Source: Abelmoschus esculentus | Lineage: Eukaryota; Streptophyta; Magnoliopsida; Malvales; Malvaceae | Direction of reading: 5' to 3' | Length of the DNA: 64,000 nucleotides | NCBI GenBank assembly: GCA_035048815.1 | Contig: JAUCBN010000026.1 | Coordinates: forward strand, 12,965,501 to 13,029,500 | In this document: piece after piece, positions 1 to 8,876 of the stretch | Layout of the letters: every line of letters starts with the position of its first letter | How positions within the stretch are numbered: the first letter of the stretch is position 1 | Notes under the pieces: model-generated | Databases searched by the model: none | What the model was told of the DNA's origin: nothing | What the model saw: the letters and a program-made list of their open reading frames with translations, nothing else | Position numbers and translations under genes: made by a program

Positions 1-427
1 AGCTTCTTCAGCTTTCCTTGCTCGTGAAGTCGAAAAATTTCGGCTCCTCCTCCTATGTATCTCCCCTTGATGAACAACTTCGGAGGGATCACTCGTCGAC
101 CACCCCATATTTTCCATAGTTCGTCTCTGAATTCAATGTCCATTGAAACATCTCTCTCCCGAACCATTATCTTGAAACCGTCCAAAATAAACTTGATGTT
201 CCTGCAATCTTCAAACGTTTTTCTGATTCCCCTCAAGCTTGTTGTGTATAAAACCACTGAATCTTCTCCTCCTGGTGGGCATTTCTCTTCAAAATCTGAT
301 AACGATGGATATGTGTGTTCTTCCTTCTCCTCCTTCACTTCTTGTATGTTATGCTCAGCGTTGATGATTGTCTTTGAAATAGTATAATTTTGGGTTTCTT
401 TAGAAATCTTCCCTGCACGCCTTTCAT
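1..427 (-). pseudogene. Glutaredoxin-domain protein, 5' part, frameshifted, runs off the window
   Basis: The minus strand encodes the plant-specific glutaredoxin-like family (At5g39865/At3g28850 type). Visible in order are an acidic linker, the motif FEEKCPPGGEDSVV, then VVLYTTSLRGIRKTFEDC (the redox-fold start, with a lone Cys instead of CPYC), RERDVSMDIEFRDELW and the glutathione-site-like segment VIPPKLFIKGRYIGGG, ending at LHEQGKLKK at position 1. The cysteine-rich C-terminus lies outside the window. A start reading MKGVQGRFLKK, as in the family, lies at 427, but it is in a different frame from the glutaredoxin domain and meets a TGA after about 30 codons. No plausible intron joins the two frames, and these genes are normally intronless. 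The linker also seems short for the family (usually about 250-420 aa). I infer a frameshifted, probably non-functional copy. A sequencing error, or a start elsewhere, is the alternative. Family identity is much surer than the broken status. Confidence 0.65.
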
Positions 428-1499
428 CTATAATTACAGTGATGAGATAAAAGAAACCTCGACAGATACAATGGAACCACTTGAAGAAATTGAGAAGGGA
501 CAACATGGAAGAGAATGGAACTTTGAATGAGAATGAGGGAAAGAGTTGATATTGGTGAGGGAAATGGGATGATGATGGAGTCTTTCTTATGGTAGGAGAA
601 GTGGAAACTGTAGACTGAAAAGGCTGTTTGTTGGTTGCTTTTAAAAGTTTGCAATGATCACTGAAAGAGTGGGGTAGAGTTTCTCCATTGGAGTCCACTC
701 AGCTTGACCACAGAACCAACAGTTATGGTTGCCTCTTCATGGTATAAGGGGAAGAACATGCAATAACTCTAGGATTTCTTGTGATTTTATATTCAACCTT
801 CTTTTAAAGGGAGAGGCTGAATTATGTTGCTTGTTTAATATGATTCACATACAATGGAAAAGACCATATAATGAGTTGAATCATTCAAATCACTTAATAG
901 AATAGATATAATGGAGTGGCCGAGAGACTCACTGCCTTGAGCCATAGTGTACCTATTGAAACTTTGGAGTTTACTATAACACTAGATATGATAGTAGACA
1001 TGATGAATATGAAAGCTGATATTAATTATTAGCTTCGATTTTAAATCTGTATTAGAAAAAAATAGAATAGATATAATACAAATAAAAAAAGGTTTTTCCT
1101 TGGATTAGATTGAAGGAAAATAGCTTTTCAAATTTGGGTCTCTTTTAACCCACGAAGCACGAGTATTTTAATCTAAAGTCATAGCACGTATTTGATACAT
1201 CTATGTATCAAGAATATATTAGTACGACTTGAGTGCCTGCAGTTATTTCGTTCTCTTATTTTTTTCCTTCTATTCTCTCATCCATACTTTTTCTATCATT
1301 TTCTTCTTTCTTTTTAACTTTTTTTTAACTCACGTTATTTAAATATAAGTATATACATACATGTGATGTCATGCTCACATGGTGTTTATATCTATACCAG
1401 TGCAACATAGTTTGTAACATTTTATTTGCTTCCTTCCAAATTCCTAAACATAGACCCAACTTGGCCCAAACTAGACAAATGGGATAGAAACAAGGCATT
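428..1499. other. Intergenic, no gene seen
   Basis: Positions 428 to about 660 would be the 5' flank of the minus-strand glutaredoxin-like gene. The remainder is AT-rich with short chance ORFs of no recognisable family. I see no repeat boundary here. Confidence 0.5.
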
Positions 1500-2000
1500 T
1501 TAAACTCTTGTACAGTTGTCCTATGCAAGAATATCGCTGTCTAAAACGAAAACTCCAACCATCACCAACAAAGTAATACAACTTTAAGTTTGGACTTGGT
1601 AGCTTGGAGCCACGAAATCAGCCATAGAAACATGGCAATATGTCTCTTCACAAAGGTCATGAGTCTCGGTGTGAGTGTGCCATCCAAAATACGAGACCTG
1701 AACCACCAATTTCACCCCAGAAAAATCCAACCCACCTTCAACCAGAAGCTACAAAACACCATTGAATTTGGTTGCATACTACAAATCTCATCATCAATTA
1801 TCGGACGAGACACAAAGCCATCATATAATTAGCCAATAATAAATGGCATCGAGCTCCGGAACTACCAGACACCCTGCAAACCAATGTTGTATATACAACA
1901 AACACATACCGAAGGTCGCAGCAGGCTTCCCCCTATAGATTGGATTAGACGATATCTCAATTCCAGGAAACTTTACAGCATACTCAGCATTATCTGCTTT
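1500..2000 (-). pseudogene. ML-domain (MD-2-related lipid-recognition) protein remnant
   Basis: Two separated minus-strand blocks match plant ML-domain secreted lipid-binding proteins (ROSY1/At3g11780-like). From 2000 downwards the first reads KADNAEYAVKFPGIEISSN then PIYRGKPAATF, matching the mature N-terminus CDKKADYxVKVxGVEISPxP. It is followed by a possible donor (GTATGTG). From about 1700 to 1584 the second reads SGVKLVVQVSYFGWHTHTET then HDLCEETYCHVSMADFV, the core with its paired cysteines (DLCxETxC). It meets a stop soon after. A block near 1520-1545 (RYSCIG) may be the remnant of the final LTCIxF strand. The signal-peptide exon is not found and the PGxTPPGxYxL segment is lost. ML proteins bind sterols or phospholipids in the secretory or vacuolar system. 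Here I infer a decayed copy; a very divergent multi-exon gene is less likely. Confidence 0.55.
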
Positions 2001-2349
2001 GGTATTATTATTTATTTTCTAAAACATAAGCTCAAAAGGATTTTATTTAAAGAAAATAAAATCATTATAACATCGAGGGGTAATTTCGTAACAATCAGTG
2101 ATTTAATTTCTTAATAAAAAAATAAACACAATAAGAGTAATTCTATTGGGTAAAATACACCGCAACCTAATTAATTATTCGATTGGTAATAAACGTATCA
2201 TTTATAAAAAAATATATATAATTTAATCATTAAATTTTTGTATCATACATGTTACGTTTCCATGGAAATTGGAACATGGGACTCATGTAATAATAATTTT
2301 AGTATTAAAACTTATATATTCTATTAAGTCGATCTTAACTCAAAAATAA
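2001..2349. other. AT-rich spacer
   Basis: AT-rich sequence between the ML-domain remnant and the SINE. I see no coding or repeat signal, apart from the stretch at 2350-2363 that serves as the left target duplication of the SINE. Confidence 0.5.
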
Positions 2350-2363
2350 ATTTATAAATTTAC

Positions 2364-2610
2364 GCGAGTCCTCTAGCCCAAGTGGTTAAAGGAACGATTG
2401 ATGTTCCTAGAGGTCACGGGTTTGAGCACCACCAGTGCTGTTAGCAGAGTGATTGAGCGATCAATGTGAACTGATGGAGACTATATTCTAGAAGCATTAT
2501 AAGGAGCCCTTTACGGTCGCTCTTATTACGCCTGTCCAAAAGCATTATGCTTATGAGGAGGTGTTGTACACTTATATTCTACTGTAATCACTATTAGTTT
2601 GTTAAAAAAA
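2364..2610 (+). mobile_element. tRNA-derived SINE, near full length
   Basis: About 247 bp beginning with a tRNA-like head. An A-box-like TAGCCCAAGTGG lies at about 2374-2385 and a B-box-like GGGTTTGAGCACC at about 2419-2431, spaced as in RNA polymerase III internal promoters. A non-tRNA body follows (AAGGAGCCCTTTACGGTCGC and onward). The element ends in an A-run (GTTAAAAAAA). Flanks at 2350-2363 and 2611-2625 are near-identical AT-rich sequences of about 14 bp (ATTTATAAATTTAC and ATTCATAAATTCAAC), as expected of a target-site duplication. Parts of the same family recur at 3066-3135, 3308-3390 and 34104-34180. It is not a tRNA gene because the clover-leaf does not close. Confidence 0.72.
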
Positions 2611-2689
2611 ATTCATAAATTCAACTTTTTATGTTTAATATTTTTAACATTGTATTTTCTTGACACACTTTTTGACCACTTGTCAATTT

Positions 2690-2905
2690 ATGTTATCATC
2701 CCTCTACTTGATAATCGACAAATTTAATAGCTTAATCGACACAATCACTTTATTATTTGACAACTAATAGACTAATAGAACAAACTCATTGTAACCTTAA
2801 TGATATATTCTACTACACAAAATCACTTCACTAATCAAATTTTTAAATACGAATGATTATGCTTATTGAATCATTTCAAATTAGGAATAAATTAATAGAA
2901 TATAT
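2690..2905 (+). repeat. Dispersed repeat, copy shared with 47515-47715
   Basis: About 200 bp matches positions 47515-47715 in the same orientation, with shared blocks such as CACAATCACTTTATTATT and ATAGACTAAT followed by similar AT-rich text. No coding potential. The other copy sits between inverted repeats; this one has no visible termini. Confidence 0.5.
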
Positions 2906-3065
2906 ACGATATGAGTCTAAAATTTTTAAATATGAGTGATTGTGCTCAGGGGTGGTTCAAAGATTTTGAGGTCCAATGCAATTTATTAAATGTGATCCAT
3001 AGAAGAAATTGTCTACGACCCCTACTAGTTTTAAAAATGTGACCCTTAGAATCAATTATCTTTTT

Positions 3066-3135
3066 TAAGGGTCTCTGTGCGGTCGCTACTACTATGTCTA
3101 TCCAGAATTCTACTGGTTCTACAAAAGCAATAATA
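3066..3135 (+). mobile_element. Degenerate SINE fragment (3' body)
   Basis: The stretch AAGGGTCTCTGTGCGGTCGC followed by TACTACTATGTCTATCCAGA resembles the SINE body at 2500-2550, with many substitutions. Probably an older copy of the same family. Confidence 0.4.
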
Positions 3136-3307
3136 ATAAGAATAATCGATAAGATTTTATAATCAATTATCACATTTAGAAAATAATTATAACGTTTTAG
3201 CAATTATAACTCATATTTCTTAAGAGCATTTTCAAAATTTTTATAACGAATTTTGAGATTAATATATCTAATGAATGTAATTTATTAAAATTTTGGGTCC
3301 CTCCTTT

Positions 3308-3390
3308 ATAAGGAGCCCTTTACGGTCGCTCTTATTACGCCTGTCCAGAAGTATTATGCTTATGGGGAGGTGTTGTACACTTATATTGCA
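3308..3390 (+). mobile_element. SINE fragment (3' body)
   Basis: About 83 bp nearly identical to SINE positions 2498-2580, with only a few mismatches by eye (TATAAGGAGCCCTTTACGG at the start, CACTTATATT at the end). The tRNA head is missing and the 3' edge abuts a LINE ORF1 fragment, so one insertion truncated the other or the two were joined by a deletion. Confidence 0.65.
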
Positions 3391-3658
3391 TATTGGAATA
3401 AGAAACATCGTAAAAGCATGGCAATTTTTACAATCGTGAGATTTAGAGACTCCACAAGAGTAAGTACGACAATTGCAAGCGGTAATGTTAGGAAGATGGA
3501 TGGTGTTGTCATTAGGATTTATGTTGCCTCTGTTTCAACCCATCGGAAAAAGGTTCCATTTAAAGGAAACTTTGTCAGTGGTTTTCAGGTAGGGAACCCG
3601 AGCTTCTCCACTAGAGATGGGATGTCTTACAAGGATGTTCTGATGGGAGATGCCCGTA
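3391..3658 (+). pseudogene. LINE ORF1 fragment (RRM-like region)
   Basis: The frame reads FTIVRFRDSTRVSTTIASGN, RKMDGVVIRIYVAS, HRKK and TRDGMSYKDVLMGDARI. This is the C-terminal half of an RRM plus the linker typical of ORF1 in plant L1-type LINEs, an RNA-binding chaperone needed for retrotransposition. The N-terminal RRM half is absent, the upstream edge abuts a SINE fragment, and the downstream edge is cut by the Copia LTR that begins at 3660. The frame runs on into the LTR only by chance. A related ORF1 with its DUF4283 part lies at 57202-58141. Confidence 0.6.
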
Positions 3659-3659
3659 T

Positions 3660-3878
3660 TGAAGATAATCCATCATTCACAGCTCATCTCTCAGAGCTCA
3701 ACAATTCTTCATCTCAGTAACAAACTCATAACAACTTGTACAACTGTCTTCTCTAGAATTTTTATCATGTTCTGGAGGGAAAATCTGCTGCTTTTCATAC
3801 TCCCTCTTGTGTATAAATACATGTCGTTTTTATTGAATAAAATACACCTTTTCTTTATCTTTTTGTTACTCTTTTACA
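3660..3878 (+). repeat. 5' LTR of Copia element 1
   Basis: Starts TGAAGATAATCC and ends CTCTTTTACA (TG...CA). It carries a TATA box, GTGTATAAATAC, near 3810. It aligns with the 3' LTR apart from scattered substitutions and a small indel near the left end. Confidence 0.85.
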
Positions 3879-3890
3879 TGGTATCAGAAG
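3879..3890 (+). other. Primer-binding site of Copia element 1
   Basis: TGGTATCAGAAG directly follows the 5' LTR and is complementary to the initiator tRNA-Met 3' region, as is usual in plant Copia elements. Confidence 0.8.
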
Positions 3891-3910
3891 TTCATTCTTC
3901 TTCATTCGAC

Positions 3911-6900
3911 ATGACTTCCATTGATAACTCCGGCAAGGATGAGAGCTCTAAGCAGTCGTTCTCTAACAAACGAATCAGTATTCAGTTGGACGACACCAAC
4001 TTTCTCCTTTGGAAGCAGCAAATCCTGCTGATGATGCGAGGCCATGGACTTGAGGAGTATCTTGATGGCTCAATCGTTCACCATCCAAATTCCTCACTGA
4101 TGCTGCCGGTGTTACGGTTCGAAATCCTGTGTACTCTCGGTTTCTCAAGCAAGATAACTCCCTTGCTTCATGGTTGCTCTTAACTATGAGCCCTGATGTA
4201 CTCCCTCAATTGGTTGAAGCTGAGACTACTGTTGTGATCTGGAAAACAGTAGCGGCCTTGTACTCTCAACTCTATACAACCAAGCTTATGCACCTCCACT
4301 ATTGTCTTCGAGCTATCACCAAGGCAAACCTCTCGATGCGGGAATATACGATGCAAATCAAGGAAGTTTGTGATCTCTTAGCCTCCTGTGGCAGCCCGGT
4401 TTTTTTTATTGAACATATTGCCACCATTCTCAATGGATTTTCATCTAAATATGATCCATTCGTTGCTGTTATTTTGGCTAGTCGTAAGCCCTATACTGTG
4501 GTTGTTGTTGTCTCCCTTCTTATTGATGTTGAGACACGGTTGGCTGATCTGCTTCGCATGCCGATCAGTATCAATAATATTCGATTCATTTATAATCCCT
4601 CCTCCAACATTGATCCGCGTCGACGAGGGGACACTCAATACTCTGGTGGTCGTAACAAAGGTCACCCTCGCCATCAATGTCAGGTGTGTGGAAAGTTGGG
4701 ACATCTTGTTGATCGGTGATGGCATCGCTTCGATCGCAACTATAAAAATACCACTAGGGCACCTTCTCCTCATCAACCATCCGCTCCGCAACAAGTCAAT
4801 GCCTGTTTCATTTCTGATTCTACCGACTTGCAGTATGACCCCTTTGTAGCTACAGTTACTCCTGATCTTGCTTTACAACCTCCTAAGCTCCGCTCAAGTT
4901 AATACGCTTGTGTCTGTTATTCCCTGCTCTTCCATCACATGGTTCCCTGATTCAGGAGCCACATATCACGTGTCAAATACTTTATCTGCAACTCCATCCT
5001 CTAAACTTTATTTTGGTAAGGGAAAAGTTCTTATAAGAGATGGATCTGCCCTCTCTATCTCTCATGTCGATCATGCTACATTTGCTACATCTACTAGATA
5101 CTTGCATCTTTCTCATGTGTTACATGTGCCTCAAATCACACGTAATCTTTTATCCGTTTCTAAGTTTACTACTGATAACAATGTATATATAGAATTTCAT
5201 GCTAACTATTATTGTGTGAAGGATGAAAGCACAAGTGCTACGATTGTTCATGGTTCTCAGGATGATGGGCTTTACTCTTTTACTGGCACCAATGATTTTT
5301 CTCAAGTTGCTGCATGCGTAGCTACTTCTTTTTCTCAAGGTTCTTTTTGGTTATGGCATCAACGAATTGGACATCCCTCTTGTGATGTGTTGAGTTTGGC
5401 TATAAATAAACAAGTTACTTTAGATAAGAATACTCTATGTACTGTTTGTCAACAAGGGAATAGTCATGTTTTTCCTTTTCTCACATTTGATACTGTGTAA
5501 TCCACACCATTTGAGCTTGTAGAAGTTGATGTATTGGGACCTGCTTCTATTTCTTCTAATGGATATTATTATTATGTTTCATTTGTTGATCTAAGTACGC
5601 GATACTATTGGCTATACTTGCTTAAGAACAAATCTGATGTTGCTGTTGCCTTTTCATTATTTCATGCACTTGTCTGCAATCAATTTGGAACAACCATCAA
5701 AGCCATTCAAACCGATGATGGTGTGGAGTTTTAGGTTATTTCTTCTTTTCTTGCTCAACATGGGATTCAAAGACGACTTACCTGTCCTTATACATCACAG
5801 CAAAATGGCGTGGTTGAGCGTAAACATCGTCATCTTATTGAGACTGCTCTCACATTACTTGCCCAAGCTCATATGCCATTCAAATACTGGTCTTATGCAG
5901 TTCTTAGTGCTGCCTATCTTATCAACAAGCTTCATACTAGAGTGTTTGATGGTATCTCTCCCTTTCAGAAGTTGACATGCCTATCTCCTGATTACAAGTT
6001 TCTACGTGTTTTTGACTGTGAGTGTTTTCCTCACTTACGCCCTTACAATGCAGGCAAGCTCTCATTCCGATCCAAACCTTACCTTTTCTTGGGACACTCT
6101 TCAATTCATCATGGTTATCGGTGTCTGGATGAAAAAGTTTGAGTTTACATATCTCGCAATATTGTTTTTAATAAAAGCATATTTCCTTTTGCTACTCAAG
6201 GGGTTAAGTTTCCAAAGGCCACTCATAACTGAGCCACAATTCATGTTGTTCCTTCTGGTCATTGTGCTCAACCACAACAACCTACTCCACCAGAAACTTC
6301 ATCATCTCCAGCAGCTACATTTCTTGGTGCTTCATCTAGTCACTCTATAACAGCTCAGCAACGTGGTAGTTCAGCTAGTTGTCACAACTCAGGTACAGCA
6401 ACTAAAGTACCCATGCTTGACGTTCCTGATGAACCAATTGGTCACTCTCCCTTGCTTTTTTCCTGAGAATCCTCTCTGTGCTTCTGAGAATTCTGCTCAT
6501 ATACCCTCATCACCATTCCCACCACCTTCTCCTTCATCAGCTCATCTCAATCAACATGACATGGTCACTAGAAGTAAAGTAGGGACATTTAAACCTAAAC
6601 TTTATCATGTCCAATTCAGCATCACACCATCATCAGTTCAAGAAGCTTTGCAACATCCGGACTGGGTTGCTGTCGTTATGAAAGAATATAATGCTTTGCT
6701 AGATAATTCCACATGGGACCTAGTATCCTTGCCAACTCGAAAAAAGGCTATTGGCTGCAAGTGGTTGTTTCGGGTTAAATACAAATCTGATGGTTTCATA
6801 GACAAACTCAAGGCATGTTTAATTGCCAAAGGATTTACACAAATTCTTGGCTTTGATTTTGTTGAAACATTTAGTCCTGTGGTTCAATTTACGACCATCA

Positions 6901-8199
6901 ATGTGTTGTTTTCCATGGCAGTCACACGAGTTTGGCCTATATGTCAAATCGATGTTAATAATGCCTTTCTAAAGGGAGACTTGACTGAGGTGGTATACAT
7001 GCAACAACCTTCTGGTTTTGTTCAAACTGATGCAACTGGTATACCTTTTGTTTGCCAATTAAAGAAAGCCTTGTATGGCTTACACTACTCCCATCGTAAT
7101 TGATTTTTTAAACTTACACATTGCTTACAACAACTTGGTTTTAATTCTTCTAAAGCGGATACCTCTCTTTTTATTTGGCTTGCTGCCACTCATACAATTT
7201 ATGTTATGGTTTACGTAGATGATATTTTAATCACAGACAGCTCTTCCTGCCATATTCAGCAGGTGATTACTACTCTCCATGCTCACTTTTCCATCAAATA
7301 CCTGGGACAGCTTCATTACTTTTTGGGTATTAATGTACAACAATATGTTCATGGCCTTTTCTTGAGTTAGACACAATATGCTACTGATTTGTTACAAAAG
7401 ATTGATCTTCTTGACACCAATCCAGCTACTATACCGATGGTTCCATATTCTAAACTTAGTCGTCATCAAGGAGAGTTATTATCCGATGTTCAAGGTTATC
7501 GAAGTATGGTTGGCGCACTTCAATACCTCTACCATACTCGACCAGATATCTCTTATACAGTAAATAAAGTTGCTCAATTCATGCAGTCTCCTAAAGACAC
7601 AAATTGGGCTGCAGTCAAACACATTCTTCATTACTTAAAGAATTCTCTTGATCATGGTATATGGTTTGCACCTCAGCAACAGGCTGATGAAACTCTAGTT
7701 GGCTTCTCGGATGCTGACTGGGGTAGCGACATTGATGATCGACGATCTACCATTGGCTATTGTGTTCTCCTTGGGCAGCACCTACTCTCCTGGAGTGCTA
7801 AGAAGCAGTGAGCTATATCTCGCTCCACAGTTGAAGCTGAATATCGAAGCCTAGCTGACGCCTCTTTTGGAGTCCTATGGTTGCAAGCCTTGTTACACGA
7901 TATGGGAGTTTTGTTATCTACCACGCTTGTTATCTGGTGTGACAACACCAACATAATTTCTATGACTGCAAATCCTGTTCTCCATTCCAAAACTAAGCAT
8001 GTCGACCTTGATTTGCGTTTTGAACGAGAAAAAGTGGCAGCAAGTCTTCTTTAAGTTAATTATGTTTCAGCAGCTAATCAACTGGATGCCATCTTCACTA
8101 AGCCTATTGCAACACTTCTCTTTACCACCAATCGATCTCAATTGCATGTTTGCAGTTTTCATCAGCTTCTTCAAGAACCAAAAAAAACAAGGAGAATAT
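3911..8199 (+). pseudogene. gag-pol of Copia element 1, several stops
   Basis: The polyprotein starts at ATG 3911. Gag shows ISIQLDDTNFLLWKQQILL and, near 4678, a zinc knuckle CQVCGKLGHLVDR. The protease motif WFPDSGATYHVSN is near 4940. The GAG-pre-integrase motif LWHQRIGHPSCDVL is near 5350. The integrase core spans about 5520-6140, with DLSTRYYW, IQTDDGVEF and QQNGVVERKHRH. The reverse transcriptase begins near 6650 (GCKWLFRVKYKSDGF, QIDVNNAFLKGDL) and has YVDDILIT near 7213. RNase H is near 7700-7950 (GFSDADWGSDIDDRRST, STVEAEYRSLA, WCDNTNIISM). In-frame stops interrupt it after IQTDDGVEF, after RCLDEKV, before the RT thumb, after SAKKQ and elsewhere. Intact ancestors are single polyproteins of roughly 1,400 aa. 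It belongs to the same subfamily as the minus-strand fragment at 34190-36587. Confidence 0.85.
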
Positions 8200-8421
8200 T
8201 GAAAATAATCCATCATTAACATGAGCTCATCTCTCACAGCTCAACAATTCTTCAGTTCAGTAACAAACTCATAACAACTTGTACAACCGTCTTCTTTAGA
8301 ATTTTCATCACATTTTGGAAGGAAAATCTGTTGCTTTTCATACTCCCTCTTGTGTATAAATACATGTCGTTTTCATTGAATAAAATACACCTTTTCTTCC
8401 TTTTTTTGTTACTCTTTTACA
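8200..8421 (+). repeat. 3' LTR of Copia element 1
   Basis: Starts TGAAAATAATCC and ends CTCTTTTACA. A segment from 8274 onward, together with flanking DNA, is repeated at 12436-12592. Confidence 0.85.
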
Positions 8422-8566
8422 ACCCATAAGGATGTTTCAAATGTAAATGGCTCTAGAGGTGATCGTGTTGTATCTAAGGCTGGTTGTACAAAAGCACCGG
8501 TTGATGTTGACCCTAGGTCGAACCCATGATCGTGTAAAATATTAATTTGGTTTCGGGAATTCATCA
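8422..8566 (+). other. Short unique spacer between two Copia elements
   Basis: 145 bp between the end of Copia 1 and the start of Copia 2, repeated almost exactly at 12593-12728. One frame reads KDVSNVNGSRGDRVVSK up to a stop. I do not recognise it, and it may be the remnant of whatever the elements landed in. The last five bases (CATCA) are the left target duplication of Copia 2. Confidence 0.6.
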
Positions 8567-8755
8567 TGTTAAAGATTAGTTGGGTTAGTTAGGAGGTTGT
8601 AACTGTTCAATACTCAGTTGTAAAAAGTATAAATAAGGTTTTCTTTTACAACCATGTTATATCGAATATCAAAGTATTTTCTTCTTCCTCAGTATTGTTA
8701 CAGTATATACATTCATTCTTTGCTTATTCTTCTGGTCATCGGAGCTCTCTTAACA
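8567..8755 (+). repeat. 5' LTR of Copia element 2
   Basis: 189 bp, TG...CA, with a TATA box AGTATAAATAAGG near 8628. Confidence 0.85.
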
Positions 8756-8876
8756 TGGAATCAAAACCTTCGTCGGCGATCGTCCTTTGTTGGTTTCCGA
8801 TCACTATTAACGGTGGTTACTGAACTGGTATGCGTTCTTCTTTTTTCATTCCTCTGTGGTTGTTATCTTCTGTTCA

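Larger units (their letters stand above)
3660..8421 (+). mobile_element. Copia LTR retrotransposon 1, degenerate
   Basis: A Ty1/Copia element of about 4.76 kb with LTRs at both ends (3660-3878 and 8200-8421), a primer-binding site TGGTATCAGA right after the 5' LTR, and the domain order gag, protease, integrase, reverse transcriptase, RNase H that defines Copia. The 3' LTR is preceded by the purine-rich stretch AAAAAAACAAGGAGAA. The coding region carries several stops, so it cannot move by itself. The five bases outside the two LTRs (CGTAT on the left, ACCCA on the right) do not match, which is odd for an insertion with both LTR ends complete. It cuts a LINE ORF1 fragment on its left. Confidence 0.9.

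Noticed and set aside
55..387. 110-codon plus-strand ORF
   Set aside because: It is the antisense shadow of the minus-strand glutaredoxin domain.
424..654. 76-codon minus-strand ORF beside the glutaredoxin-like gene
   Set aside because: Low-complexity Phe/Ser/Leu-rich translation of a probable 5' leader; no domain.
2364..2431. tRNA gene
   Set aside because: A and B boxes are present, but the sequence does not close a clover-leaf and is followed by a SINE body, A-tail and target duplication.
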